The notes: generated by a model not told the origin, from the letters alone. Shown: positions 19,201 through 27,218, counted from the stretch's first letter. The stretch: DNA of 33,168 nt from Streptococcus lactarius (GCF_016642265.1 NZ_MRXX01000004.1:111580-144747), one strand, 5' to 3'. Translations and numbers: made by a program.

Positions 19201-19669
19201 GTATGGTGTGAGTAATGTAGATCAGTCAGGCTGTGTCCCAACATCTCTTGCTATGGTCTATACAGACATCCTAGGAAGAACTGTATTACCAACAACTGTG
19301 GCTGATTACCTCTACAATAATACAGACTCATTTAACAAAGGTGAAGTAGGAACAGATTCTGATGGTATTGTAGCTGCCACTCGTAACTGGGGCTTAAACA
19401 GTCAATTGGTTACCGGATCTGGAGGCATTGCAGAAGCCCTCATGGCTGGTAAACATGTGCTTGCTGCTGTCGGGAATAGCCAATTTGTTAGCGATCCTTA
19501 TACACATGAGTTGGTCTTGCATGGTTATGACAATGGAAAAACCTATGTACGCGATCCATATAATAGCGGTAACAACGGCTGGTACTCCATCAATTATCTT
19601 CACTCCATTAAGAGTAAGGACCCGATGGATAACAAGCTCGGAGCACCTTTCTTCTCAATTTTTGCATAA
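16202..19669 (+). CDS. Secreted GH25 muramidase with GBS_Bsp-like repeats and C39-like peptidase domain
   Basis: An 1155-aa exported cell-wall hydrolase. The signal peptide ends at VSA-25. A low-complexity Ala/Thr/Glu linker reaches about residue 130. The GH25 lysozyme domain spans about 134-342, with SFVDVSSHNG (Asp138) and VNDFED (Asp230, Glu232). Repeats of about 103 aa start near residues 358, 468, 570, 673, 776 and, degenerate, 884; they are of the GBS_Bsp-like type (IENNN...GTFDAV...VPSWS..NGQDDLIWHKA). A Peptidase_C39_2-like domain (987-1155) has Cys1011, His1102 and Asp1118. GH25 cleaves glycan strands; the C39-like part could cleave stem peptides, which is inference. No LPXTG or choline-binding repeats are seen, so the repeats may provide wall binding. 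It has its own promoter and terminator. Confidence 0.9.
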   Translation: MKKKDLIFYAGAAVLMAVSAQGVSADELVSNEATTEGNQVQAEKAPEVAVAEKTVAPVASNYAAPANVTEPAVVPASKTTASESGASSVEKAAEASTTEKEETPLPSDTGSTTFFNTGTHAPAGRSTDVAVQPKSFVDVSSHNGNISIAEYRTLANKGVGGVVVKLTEDTWYNNPNAENQIRNAQAAGLQVSTYHFSRYTSEESARAEARFYIAAAQRLSLPKNTLMVNDFEDAKMQPNINHNTQAWVDEMRKNGYNNLMFYTSASWLDENNLRKKGPVNTAQFGLQNFWVAQYPAPKLSVEDAKSLRYNGKAGAWQFSSQAELLPGKHLFDHSVDYTGRFTANAKPAADPTVGNLSGTINIVNNDTMAGRFDVVISNVKAPNGVQTVSVPIWSEINGQDDLIWYTANRQANGTYTVNVKASDHKNSTGLYNVHLYYVQNNGQLMGVGGTTTQVFIGKTTEQLKPKASFTIENNNDKSGTFDAVITNITAPLGVKEILVPSWSLENGQDDLIWHKATKQTDGSYRVTIKASEHKGNKGNYRADAYIVDNSNNRYYIAEKVVSVDYVRPSGVLTIENNNPVAGTFDAVVSNIVAPTGLKEVLVPSWSLVRGQDDLIWHKATRQADGSYRVTIKATDHKDSTGNYRADVYIVDDSNNRFYLTEKVVDVRQSRPTASLTIENNNVSTGSFDAVIRNVVAPTGVKEILVPSWSLENGQDDLIWHKANRQSDGSYRVKIKASDHKNSLGNYRADLYIVDNDNNRHFVTETVVTVKHDKPTGILSVVNNNKDTGTFDVIIKDVYSPKGVRTVQVPTWSDKDGQDDLRWYEATRQANGDYKVSVKASDHKNSTGKYHIHLYYIQNDGSRIGIGTTTTDVEVRNAMTKTQAAIKNVNATNGTYTVAVDQAPQGRQIKNIRVAAWSKAHQENLYWYSSIPTGMHTEITVSANNHGNEAGNYTTHVYVDYVDGGVEGFNLGQTALSPRNQKVNPQTAYYSQRDPRWAGKWYGVSNVDQSGCVPTSLAMVYTDILGRTVLPTTVADYLYNNTDSFNKGEVGTDSDGIVAATRNWGLNSQLVTGSGGIAEALMAGKHVLAAVGNSQFVSDPYTHELVLHGYDNGKTYVRDPYNSGNNGWYSINYLHSIKSKDPMDNKLGAPFFSIFA

Positions 19670-19675
19670 GCTGAT

Positions 19676-19706
19676 CAGAAGGCCAAATCGGCCTTCTGTT
19701 TGCTTT
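19676..19706 (+). terminator. Terminator after the GH25 gene
   Basis: CAGAAGGCC (19676-19684) pairs with GGCCTTCTG (19690-19698) around AAATC. It is followed by TTTGCTTT. Confidence 0.85.
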
Positions 19707-19737
19707 AAAAACAGGATAAAATCTTCTAATGATATTG

Positions 19738-19766
19738 TTTCTTGATCCGGCGGTTTGTGCTATAAT
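19738..19766 (+). promoter_or_regulatory. Promoter of the CHAP hydrolase gene
   Basis: An extended -10, TGCTATAAT (19758-19766), with a weak TTTCTT at 19738-19743, 17 bp upstream. The leader is about 40 nt and AGGGGAAG precedes ATG 19813. Confidence 0.65.
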
Positions 19767-19812
19767 ACTACTATGTGGGTACAATCCGTAAAAAAATTGT
19801 AGGGGAAGATAC

Positions 19813-22587
19813 ATGAAAAAGAAAGATCTTATTTTTTATGCTGGGACAGCTGTTCTGTTAGCTTTTTCGACACAACAAGTAAAAGCCGATGAGCAACATG
19901 CGTCCGATCAAACACCAGAAAATACATCAGCTGTCGTTGCAAAAACAACAACTTCATTAGAAGCGCAGAATACTGTGAACGAAGGAGTGGGAGTTGAGAA
20001 AGGTGTTCAGACAGAAAATACCGTTCCAACAGAGACAGCACTTATCACACCAACTATTAGTGATACCCCGTCTTCTGAGCAGGTCACTAGCGAGAAGGGT
20101 GCAACAGAGCATCCAGCACTTGCCGTGGTAGCTAGTCGCGCTCCATACGGTGCACGCACACGAGTGGTAGATTCAGAAAATAATAGTTTACCGACAGAAG
20201 AAGTACAGAAACCAAGTGGCACTTTCTCAATTGAAAATAATAACCAAACTACAGGTGCATTTGACGCAGTTATTAGTAATATCACAGCGCCACTAGGTGT
20301 GAAAGAAGTTTTGGTGCCATCATGGAGTCTTGAAAATGGCCAAGACGACCTTATTTGGCATAAGGCAACGAAGCAAACTGATGGCAGCTATCGTGTAACG
20401 ATTATGGCAAGCGAACATAAGGATAATAAAGGAAATTACCGTGCCGATGCTTATATCGTAGACAACTCTGGGAAACCCCACTATATTGCGGAACGAGTAG
20501 TTTCGGTTGATTACGTTCGACCAAGTGGTGTTCTGACGATTGAAAACAATAACCCAGTAGCAGGTACCTTTGATGCTGTTGTAAGCAATATTGTTGCACC
20601 AACTGGTCTGAAAGAAGTTTTAGTTCCATCATGGAGTCTAGAAAATGGCCAAGATGACCTCATTTGGCACAAGGCAACGCGTCAAGCAGATGGTTCTTAT
20701 CGTGTGACTATCAAAGCAACGGATCATAAGGATTCAACTGGCAAATACCGTGCCGATGTCTACATTGTAGATGGTTCAAATAATCATTTGTATTTGACTA
20801 AAAAAGTAGTTGACGTTCAACAAGTCAAACCAAATGGTACAGTAACGATTGAAAATAACAATACTGAGACAGGAACCTTTGATGCTGTTATTCGGAATGT
20901 AGTCGCTCCAAATGGTTTGAAAGAAGTTTTAGTCCCTACTTGGTCTAACAAAAATGGTCAGGACGATTTGATTTGGCATAAGGCAGTCCTTCAAAGTGAT
21001 GGTAGCTACCGTGCAACCATTAAAGCATCTGAGCATAAGAATGACACAGGTGAATTTAATGTCCATATTTACTACGTAGATCAAAATAATCAAAAAGCCT
21101 ACATCACAAAGACCACGACAGAAGTACGTGAAGTTAAACCAAGTGGCACTGTCACAATTGAGAACAACAATACTGTAACAGGCACCTTTGATGCCGTTAT
21201 TCGTAATGTTGTTGCACCAAATGGCTTGAAAGAAGTCTTGGTTCCAACATGGTCAGATTCAAACGGGCCTGATGATCTGGTATGGCATAAAGTAGTGCTT
21301 CAAAGCGATGGTAGTTATCGTGCTACTATCAAAGCCTCAGATCATAAAAATGAGGATGGTAAGTACAATGTCCATGTTTATTATGTAGATCAAAATAATC
21401 AACGAAATTATATCACAGAAACTACGACAGAAGTGCGTCAAGCCCGTCTTTCTGGAACTATTTTGATTCAAAATAACAACAAAGATACGGGCACCTTTGA
21501 CGTCATTATTAAAGATGTCTACAGCCCTAAAGGTGTGCGGACTGTTCAAGTTCCAACTTGGTCTGACAAGGATGGTCAGGATGATCTTCGCTGGTATGAA
21601 GCAACTCGTCAAGCAAACGGAGACTACAAGGTATCTGTCAAAGCGAGCGATCACAAGAACTCTACTGGCAAGTACCATGTTCACCTTTACTACATCCAAA
21701 ATGATGGTTCGCGGATTGGTGTTGGAACAACAACTACAGACGTTGAATTCCGTAATGCTAAGACAAAAACACAGGCCTACATCAAGGATGTGAATTCGAA
21801 CAACGGTACTTATACAGTAGTGGTTGATCAAGCTCCTCAAGGCCGTCAGATTAAGAATATTCGTGTTGCTGCTTGGTCTCAAGCCCATCAAGAAAATCTC
21901 TACTGGTATGCAACTTCCCCAACTGGAATGCATACCGAGGTGGGTATTTCAGCCAATAACCACGGTAATTTAGCAGGGAACTACACAACTCACGTCTATG
22001 TGGACTATGTGGATGGTGGAGTGGAAGGCTTTAACCTTGGCCAAACAGCTCTTTCACCTCGTGTGACGGCTGACCAAACAGCGTACAATCCTCGTGTTTC
22101 TAATGGGCAACGAGATCGTATTTTACGAGCTGCAGCAAGTCTTGTCGGTGTTCGTGGCGGAAGTGCAGCCCATCATCAATTGGTCAACGATTACAATAGC
22201 GTACGTCCCCTACCAGTTGGATACGCTGTGAAAAATTCTGATGATTGGTGTGATATCTTTGTCACAACAGTCTTCCAGCGTGAGGGCTTGAGTGGTTTGA
22301 TTGGCCGTGAATGTGGGGTTGAACGTCACATTCAGATTTTCAAACGCTTGGGCATTTGGAATGAAGACGGTTCTTCTACACCGAAAGCAGGGGACATCAT
22401 CACCTTTAACTGGGATCAAAATAGCCAGCCAAATAATGGTTTTGCGGATCATATCGGAATTGTTGAGAGCGTCTCAAATGGGTTCATTCATACCATTGAA
22501 GGAAACTCTAACGACCAAGTCCGTCGCAATACGTATCGGATTGGACATGGCAATATTCGTGGATTTGCAAGTCCTCGATACCAATAA
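19813..22587 (+). CDS. Secreted CHAP-domain peptidoglycan hydrolase with GBS_Bsp-like repeats
   Basis: A 924-aa paralogue of the preceding gene. The first 29 nt of the two reading frames are identical. The signal peptide ends near VKA-25. A linker to about 134 is followed by GBS_Bsp-like repeats starting near 135, 237, 340, 443, 546 and a degenerate one near 655. From about 760 a CHAP (amidase/endopeptidase) domain follows, with SDDWCDIFVT (Cys813), GFADHIGIVE (His880) and TIEGNSND (Glu896, Asn898). CHAP enzymes cut the peptide part of peptidoglycan. It lacks the GH25 domain of its neighbour. The proteins match up to TALSPR, then diverge into unrelated catalytic domains. No sortase motif is seen. 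Confidence 0.9.
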   Translation: MKKKDLIFYAGTAVLLAFSTQQVKADEQHASDQTPENTSAVVAKTTTSLEAQNTVNEGVGVEKGVQTENTVPTETALITPTISDTPSSEQVTSEKGATEHPALAVVASRAPYGARTRVVDSENNSLPTEEVQKPSGTFSIENNNQTTGAFDAVISNITAPLGVKEVLVPSWSLENGQDDLIWHKATKQTDGSYRVTIMASEHKDNKGNYRADAYIVDNSGKPHYIAERVVSVDYVRPSGVLTIENNNPVAGTFDAVVSNIVAPTGLKEVLVPSWSLENGQDDLIWHKATRQADGSYRVTIKATDHKDSTGKYRADVYIVDGSNNHLYLTKKVVDVQQVKPNGTVTIENNNTETGTFDAVIRNVVAPNGLKEVLVPTWSNKNGQDDLIWHKAVLQSDGSYRATIKASEHKNDTGEFNVHIYYVDQNNQKAYITKTTTEVREVKPSGTVTIENNNTVTGTFDAVIRNVVAPNGLKEVLVPTWSDSNGPDDLVWHKVVLQSDGSYRATIKASDHKNEDGKYNVHVYYVDQNNQRNYITETTTEVRQARLSGTILIQNNNKDTGTFDVIIKDVYSPKGVRTVQVPTWSDKDGQDDLRWYEATRQANGDYKVSVKASDHKNSTGKYHVHLYYIQNDGSRIGVGTTTTDVEFRNAKTKTQAYIKDVNSNNGTYTVVVDQAPQGRQIKNIRVAAWSQAHQENLYWYATSPTGMHTEVGISANNHGNLAGNYTTHVYVDYVDGGVEGFNLGQTALSPRVTADQTAYNPRVSNGQRDRILRAAASLVGVRGGSAAHHQLVNDYNSVRPLPVGYAVKNSDDWCDIFVTTVFQREGLSGLIGRECGVERHIQIFKRLGIWNEDGSSTPKAGDIITFNWDQNSQPNNGFADHIGIVESVSNGFIHTIEGNSNDQVRRNTYRIGHGNIRGFASPRYQ

Positions 22588-22590
22588 CAA

Positions 22591-22616
22591 AAAAGAAGCC
22601 CTGTGGCTTCTTTTTT
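22591..22616. terminator. Bidirectional terminator between convergent genes
   Basis: AAAAGAAGCC (22591-22600) pairs with GGCTTCTTTT (22605-22614) around CTGT. It has T runs on both strands. Its right edge touches the minus-strand rluD stop codon at 22616-22618, so it serves both genes. Confidence 0.9.
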
Positions 22617-23479
22617 CACGCTTTCAACCCTTTTTCAAAACTCTGGGAAGGGGCTTCGACTTGGATGGTTTCAAGGGTCAGTGGATTGGTGAAGGTCAAG
22701 CGGTGGGCATGGAGCATGAGTCGCTCTCCGCGTTCAGGGTTATAGAGAGGATCCCCGACAATCGGGTGCCCATGATGGGAGAGATGAACGCGAATCTGAT
22801 GGGTACGCCCCGTCTTGAGCTGGCATTTGACCAGGCTGTTTCGCCCGATTTTTTTCAGTTGCGTCACCTGAGTTTCTGCGTACTGCCCTTTGCGTGGATC
22901 GACCAGACGCTTGCGCCGATCGTGGCGGTCGCGTCCAATTTTATCCTTGTAGACGATGGTTTTTTGTGCTAAGCTACCTTGGATCAAGGCCCAGTACTCG
23001 CGTTGGATTTGTTTATCTTCCAAAATTCGGTTGAGAATGGGCAGGATAAAAGGGTTTTTGGCAAATAAAATCGCTCCGCTGGTTTCCTTGTCTAGGCGGT
23101 GGACGACGTAGCAGGTAGATCCAACATAGCTGGAAACATGGTTGAGAAGAGCAATTTCTGTCGGCTCATTGGCATGGGTTTTCATGCCTTCAGGCTTATT
23201 GATGATGATGACGTGCTCATCCTGATAGAGTTCTTCGACCAGACTGGGATCGCCTGCAGGTAGCTCTTTTTCAGGGTAATCATCCGCGTCAAAGATCAGC
23301 TGGATCTGGTCTCCTTTTTGAACGGGGCTCTGCCAGTTGATGGTTTCTCCATTCACCAAGACGTGCTTCTTGGTTCGTAAAAAATGCCGGATTTTTCGGG
23401 GGATGAGAAAGTAGTCCTCGAGCAGCTCTTTCACGGTTAGTTGTGGAAAAGATTGTGGAATAGTAAATTGATAGTTCAT
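22616..23479 (-). CDS. rluD: RluD-family 23S rRNA/tRNA pseudouridine synthase
   Basis: A 287-aa RluA/RluD-superfamily enzyme. An N-terminal S4-like part (RKIRHFLRTKKHVLVNG) precedes the catalytic domain with INKPEGMKTHANE, the active-site VHRLDKETSGAILFAK (Asp) and the C-terminal LKTGRTHQIRVHLSHHGHPIVGDPLY. ATG 23479 is chosen because the homology-like start MNYQFTIP lies there and the promoter -10 lies 6 nt upstream; the longer open frame would cross the promoter. It is divergent from pbp2a, as in pneumococcus. The exact uridine target is not known from sequence. Confidence 0.92.
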   Translation of the reverse strand: MNYQFTIPQSFPQLTVKELLEDYFLIPRKIRHFLRTKKHVLVNGETINWQSPVQKGDQIQLIFDADDYPEKELPAGDPSLVEELYQDEHVIIINKPEGMKTHANEPTEIALLNHVSSYVGSTCYVVHRLDKETSGAILFAKNPFILPILNRILEDKQIQREYWALIQGSLAQKTIVYKDKIGRDRHDRRKRLVDPRKGQYAETQVTQLKKIGRNSLVKCQLKTGRTHQIRVHLSHHGHPIVGDPLYNPERGERLMLHAHRLTFTNPLTLETIQVEAPSQSFEKGLKA

Positions 23480-23485
23480 GACCCT

Positions 23486-23494
23486 ATTGTAGCA
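23486..23494 (-). promoter_or_regulatory. Extended -10 of rluD, leaderless arrangement
   Basis: On the minus strand TGCTACAAT ends 6 nt before the rluD ATG. Transcription should therefore begin at or next to the start codon. The -35 (TTTTCT near 23509-23514) is weak. Confidence 0.6.
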
Positions 23495-23546
23495 AAATCT
23501 AAACTTAAAGAAAACTAAAGCGGAGGGAAGGAAAAGCGATCTTTTC

Positions 23547-23575
23547 TTGCTAGGACAGGGAGAAGGTGTTACAAT
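23547..23575 (+). promoter_or_regulatory. Promoter of pbp2a, leaderless arrangement
   Basis: TTGCTA (23547-23552), a 17-bp spacer and TACAAT (23570-23575) preceded by TGT make a strong extended promoter. The ATG at 23583 starts 7 nt after the -10, so the mRNA should have almost no 5' leader. Confidence 0.75.
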
Positions 23576-23582
23576 AGCAGAT

Positions 23583-25817
23583 ATGAAAAGAATAAAAGAA
23601 TTATTTGAAAATGTGATCACTTTTTTTAGAAAGGATCAGCCACGTAAGCCGGTAGCAGAAGTGGTACCCGAATCGGAACTGCCAGAAGAGACAGTAGAGC
23701 CGACTTATAGTCGCTCGGGCAAACACAGAAGCAAGCCCCTCTCTCAGCATCCCTTCCGTCGGTTTTGGCGTCGTTTCCACTTGACTAAGATTCTCCTGAT
23801 CATTGGTCTAGGCTTTAGCCTCTTGACAGGGGCCTATCTCTTCTATATTGCGAAGACGACCAATGTCAAGGATTTACAAAATGCCCTTAAGGCAACCACC
23901 ATTATCTATGATAAAAACGGTGACCAGGCTGGAAGTTTGACCGGGCAAAAAGGGACCTACGTCGAACTCGATGCCATTAGTGAGAATCTGCAACATGCCG
24001 TAGTCGCAACAGAGGACCGGAGTTTCTACAAAAATGGTGGGATCAACTATGGTCGCTTCTTCTTAGCGATTTTGACCCTGGGTCGCTCAGGTGGGGGATC
24101 CACTATCACCCAGCAGTTGGCTAAAAATGCCTATCTGTCTCAGGACCAGACCGTGGAGCGCAAGGCCAAGGAATTTTTCCTAGCTCTTGAAATCAATAAG
24201 AAGTACAGCAAAAAAGAGATCCTCACCATGTACCTCAACAATGCCTACTTTGGAAATGGGGTCTGGGGGGTAGAGGATGCCTCCAAGAAATATTTCGGAG
24301 TGTCAGCCAGCCAATTGAGTCTGGATCAGTCTGCTGTTCTTGCGGGTATGCTTAAAGGTCCTGAAATATACAATCCACTCTACTCAGTAGAAAATGCGAC
24401 CAATCGCCGCAATACCGTTCTCCAAAACATGGTGGCAGCAGGCTATATTGACCAAAAAACAGCCGATCAGTCTGCAGCTGTTGATATCCATGGCCAGCTA
24501 GTCGATGCCTATCAAGGCAAGTCCGAGGATTACCGCTACCCATCCTACTTTGATGCGGTTATCAATGAAGCGGTCAATGAATACGGACTGACCGAAGAAG
24601 ACATTGTCAAAAATGGCTACCGGATCTATACCGAACTGGATCAGAATTACCAAGCAAGTATGCAGGTAATCTATGACAATACGGCCCTCTTTCCAGTCGC
24701 AGAAGACGGCACGCGCGCAGAGTCCGGTAGTGTTGCCCTCGATCCTAAGACGGGTGGGGTTCGAGCTCTCGTAGGGCGTGTCGGCAGCGATCAAAATCCA
24801 GGATTCCGTAGCTATAACTATGCGACTCAGGCTGCCCGAAGCCCTGGCTCAACCATCAAACCCTTGGTGGTCTATAGCCCAGCTATTGCTGAAGGTTGGT
24901 CTACCAACAAAGAGTTGGACAATAGTACCACCCAATACGGAAGCTATCAGGTCAACAACTATGCAGGCATCCAGTCCAGCCCGACCGTACCGATGTACCA
25001 GGCCTTGGCAGAATCCCTCAACCTTCCAGCTGTTGCGACGGCCAACGATTTAGGCCTGAACAAAGTTTTTGAGTACGGGAAAAAATTCGGCCTTAATATG
25101 GACAAGGTGGATAAGAACCTTGCTGTCGCCTTGGGATCTGGTGTGACAACCAATCCGATGCAGATGGCTCAGGCTTATGGGACTTTCGCCAATGGTGGCG
25201 TCATGAATGATGCTCACCTCATTACCAAGATTGAAAACGCCAGTGGCCAGGTCGTCAAGAGTCACAGTCAGAAATCCACACGGGTTCTTAGTGGGTCGAC
25301 CAACGACAAGATGACCAATATGATGCTAGGAACCTTCAGTAATGGTACGGGGGTCAATGCAGCACCTTACGGCTATACCATGGCGGGGAAAACCGGTACG
25401 ACAGAGACCAGCTTTAACAAGGATCTCTCTGGAGACCAGTGGGTGATCGGTTACACACCAGATGTGGTCATCAGTCAATGGCTTGGTTTCCCAAAAACAG
25501 ATGAAAATCACTATCTGACTGATAGTAGTGCAGGGACGGCTTCGGAGATCTTCCGTAATGTCGCAAATAGTGTGCTCCCCTATACCGATGGGACCCGATT
25601 TGATTCTGTTAAAAACTCCTATGCAGAAAACGGAATTGCTCCAGCCGGAGAAGAGCAGGAGCAAACAGAAACCAAAGAAGATAAAGGATTCTTTGAAGAT
25701 GTCAAAGAAAAGGCATCCAATATGGTCGATGATGCCAAAAAAGCAATCGACAAGGCTGATATCCCAGGAAAAGCGAAAAATGCTTGGGATACCTTTAAAG
25801 GCTGGCTTGGTTTCTAA
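23583..25817 (+). CDS. pbp2a: Penicillin-binding protein 2A, class A bifunctional PBP
   Basis: A 744-aa membrane enzyme that polymerises and cross-links peptidoglycan. A cytoplasmic tail and a membrane helix (about 69-90) precede the GT51 transglycosylase domain: ATEDRSFYKNGGINYGRF with the catalytic Glu, GGGSTITQQLAKNAYL, and RKAKEFFLALEI. The transpeptidase domain has SPGSTIKP (Ser423, Lys426), SLN (478-480) and KTG (603-605). The C-terminal tail is Glu/Lys-rich and ends DTFKGWLGF. The start MKRIKELFE was chosen because its promoter lies immediately upstream. Gene order with rluD, rpmG, secE and nusG matches pneumococcus. Confidence 0.96.
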   Translation: MKRIKELFENVITFFRKDQPRKPVAEVVPESELPEETVEPTYSRSGKHRSKPLSQHPFRRFWRRFHLTKILLIIGLGFSLLTGAYLFYIAKTTNVKDLQNALKATTIIYDKNGDQAGSLTGQKGTYVELDAISENLQHAVVATEDRSFYKNGGINYGRFFLAILTLGRSGGGSTITQQLAKNAYLSQDQTVERKAKEFFLALEINKKYSKKEILTMYLNNAYFGNGVWGVEDASKKYFGVSASQLSLDQSAVLAGMLKGPEIYNPLYSVENATNRRNTVLQNMVAAGYIDQKTADQSAAVDIHGQLVDAYQGKSEDYRYPSYFDAVINEAVNEYGLTEEDIVKNGYRIYTELDQNYQASMQVIYDNTALFPVAEDGTRAESGSVALDPKTGGVRALVGRVGSDQNPGFRSYNYATQAARSPGSTIKPLVVYSPAIAEGWSTNKELDNSTTQYGSYQVNNYAGIQSSPTVPMYQALAESLNLPAVATANDLGLNKVFEYGKKFGLNMDKVDKNLAVALGSGVTTNPMQMAQAYGTFANGGVMNDAHLITKIENASGQVVKSHSQKSTRVLSGSTNDKMTNMMLGTFSNGTGVNAAPYGYTMAGKTGTTETSFNKDLSGDQWVIGYTPDVVISQWLGFPKTDENHYLTDSSAGTASEIFRNVANSVLPYTDGTRFDSVKNSYAENGIAPAGEEQEQTETKEDKGFFEDVKEKASNMVDDAKKAIDKADIPGKAKNAWDTFKGWLGF

Positions 25818-25824
25818 TCAAAAA

Positions 25825-26000
25825 GAGAGTGGGACAGAAATCGGTAATTCGTTAGAATTCGATTTCGTCGTCCCACCTCCGCACAGTTGAGTAGGGCTGT
25901 AAAAGCTGATGAAATCAGCGTAGTAGAGCCCACTCAACCACTGCGTCTTGCTCGATAATCCAAAAATAATTGAGAGGCTAGGACTTTTGTCCCAGCCTCT
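25825..26000 (+). repeat. Intergenic modular repeat, copy B, with terminal terminator hairpin
   Basis: It starts GAGAGTGGGACA. It contains a GGGAC...GTCCC hairpin module (25831-25876), a CACCTCCGCACAGTTGAGTA module and the ACTCAACCACTGCGTCTTGC core. It ends with AGAGGCT (25973-25979) pairing AGCCTCT (25994-26000), plus GGAC/GTCC around TTTT. It fills the gap between the convergent genes pbp2a and ypfJ and is probably their shared terminator. Confidence 0.88.
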
Positions 26001-26006
26001 ATTTGT

Positions 26007-26912
26007 TTATAATTCACTATCTGATAAGCTAAAGGTGTCCCCGTGCTGTAGATCCCCATACTCGTAGCCACGCTTGAACCAACGCATCCGTTGTTCCGAA
26101 GTCCCGTGGGTGAAGCTATCTGGCACCGAGTAGCCATAAGCCTGCTTCTGTAGAGTGTCATCTCCGACAGCATGGGCCGCGTTCATAGCTTCCTCGATAT
26201 CCCCAACATCCAGGAGATTTCGGTCTTGAATTGATCGTGCCCAGACACCTGCTAGATAATCGGCCTGCAACTCGATGCGGACACTGATGGCATTGCGTTC
26301 TTTTTCAGAAAGTCCTTGCTGCATGCGGTGGTATTTGCCAAGGATTCCCAGCTCATTTTGCACGTGGTGACCAACTTCGTGGGCGATGACGTAGGCCATG
26401 GCGAAGTCCCCACTAGCCTTGTATTTACTCGTTAATTCCTTGTAAAAGCTAATATCCAAATAGATCTTTTTGTCTGTCGGACAGTAGAAGGGACCCGCCG
26501 AAGCTTGCCCAACCCCACAGCCTGTCTTTGTCCGTCCAGTATAGAAGACTAGTTTGGGCTCATGGTAGGTGCGCCCTTCTGCTTGAAAGACCTTGTGCCA
26601 ATGATCTTCTGTTGTCCCAAGGACTTTGCTGACGAACTGGACTTCCGCATCGTCGATATGAGCCTGATTGGTGCGCGTGATATGACTGGATTGGTAAGGT
26701 TGCGAAGATCCTGAGTTAAAAAGCCCGCCTAGACCTGCTCCTCCTCCAACCATAACCATCAAGAGGATAATGACGATCTTGCTCTTGAAGCTGCCCGGGG
26801 ATAGAAGGACCTGCAAGATCCCCCCACCAAGGTTGTTGCCACTTGACTGCGTATAGCCTTGCCCTCGACGGTCCTCAATATTTCTACTTTCTTTTAGGTC
26901 ATCACTTTTCAT
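26007..26912 (-). CDS. ypfJ: YpfJ-type neutral zinc metallopeptidase, membrane-anchored
   Basis: A 301-aa protein of the Zn_peptidase family (PF04228 type). It has a hydrophilic N-terminus, one membrane helix (about 44-60) followed by a glycine-rich segment, then an outside catalytic domain with [15 protein letters not shown] and the zinc site HEVGHH (178-183). A third-ligand candidate lies in [17 protein letters not shown] 26912 is preferred over ATG 26918, because the ribosome-binding site GGAG overlaps the latter. The substrate is unknown for this family. Confidence 0.92.
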   Translation of the reverse strand: MKSDDLKESRNIEDRRGQGYTQSSGNNLGGGILQVLLSPGSFKSKIVIILLMVMVGGGAGLGGLFNSGSSQPYQSSHITRTNQAHIDDAEVQFVSKVLGTTEDHWHKVFQAEGRTYHEPKLVFYTGRTKTGCGVGQASAGPFYCPTDKKIYLDISFYKELTSKYKASGDFAMAYVIAHEVGHHVQNELGILGKYHRMQQGLSEKERNAISVRIELQADYLAGVWARSIQDRNLLDVGDIEEAMNAAHAVGDDTLQKQAYGYSVPDSFTHGTSEQRMRWFKRGYEYGDLQHGDTFSLSDSEL

Positions 26913-26931
26913 ATGCATCTCCTTTTGTTTT

Positions 26932-26940
26932 ATTGTACCA
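26932..26940 (-). promoter_or_regulatory. Extended -10 of ypfJ
   Basis: TGGTACAAT reads on the minus strand just upstream of the AAAGGAG ribosome-binding site. I see no convincing -35. The leader would be about 13 nt. Confidence 0.5.
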
Positions 26941-27009
26941 AAAATGAGGTGAAAACCAGAGTGATAACGCTTTATATTTCCTTTTTTCTGGAGGTGGGGA
27001 TTTCTGATC

Positions 27010-27038
27010 TTGTCAAAATGCAGAAAACTTGCTATAAT
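27010..27038 (+). promoter_or_regulatory. Promoter of rpmG-secE
   Basis: TTGTCA (27010-27015), a 17-bp spacer and TATAAT (27033-27038) with an extended TGC. The rest of the gap 26941-27056 holds only this and the ribosome-binding site. Confidence 0.88.
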
Positions 27039-27056
27039 GGGGTGAACGGAGGCGTT

Positions 27057-27209
27057 ATGGCATTAAAAAAAGCAAGTCTAGCGTGTACGGTTTGTGGATC
27101 ACGCAACTACTCCATCAAATTGAGTGGAACGCCCAAGCCAACACGTCTAGAAGTCAACAAATACTGCAAACATTGCAGCAAATATACCATCCATAAAGAA
27201 ACACGATAG
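27057..27209 (+). CDS. rpmG: Ribosomal protein bL33
   Basis: A 50-aa zinc-ribbon L33. ATG 27057 is set by CGGAGG at 27047-27052. It has [12 protein letters not shown] and [14 protein letters not shown], so it is the cysteine-containing (C+) form that binds zinc. Firmicutes usually carry extra L33 copies, so this is one paralogue. It forms an operon with secE, 9 nt downstream, in the same order as pneumococcus. Confidence 0.93.
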   Translation: MALKKASLACTVCGSRNYSIKLSGTPKPTRLEVNKYCKHCSKYTIHKETR

Positions 27210-27218
27210 GAGAGAGTT

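Noticed and set aside
23480..23620. Longer rluD open frame upstream of 23479
   Set aside because: It crosses both divergent promoters and the start of pbp2a, and its predicted residues do not look like an S4 domain.
25934..26173. Minus-strand frame ending AGTKVLASQLFLDYRARRSG, with a near-identical tail in a frame at 28435-28758
   Set aside because: The shared tail is just translation of repeat copies B and D. The rest lies antisense to ypfJ or the lipoprotein gene, with no start signal.
26913..26918. Earlier ATG for ypfJ
   Set aside because: It overlaps the ribosome-binding site; ATG 26912 is better spaced.
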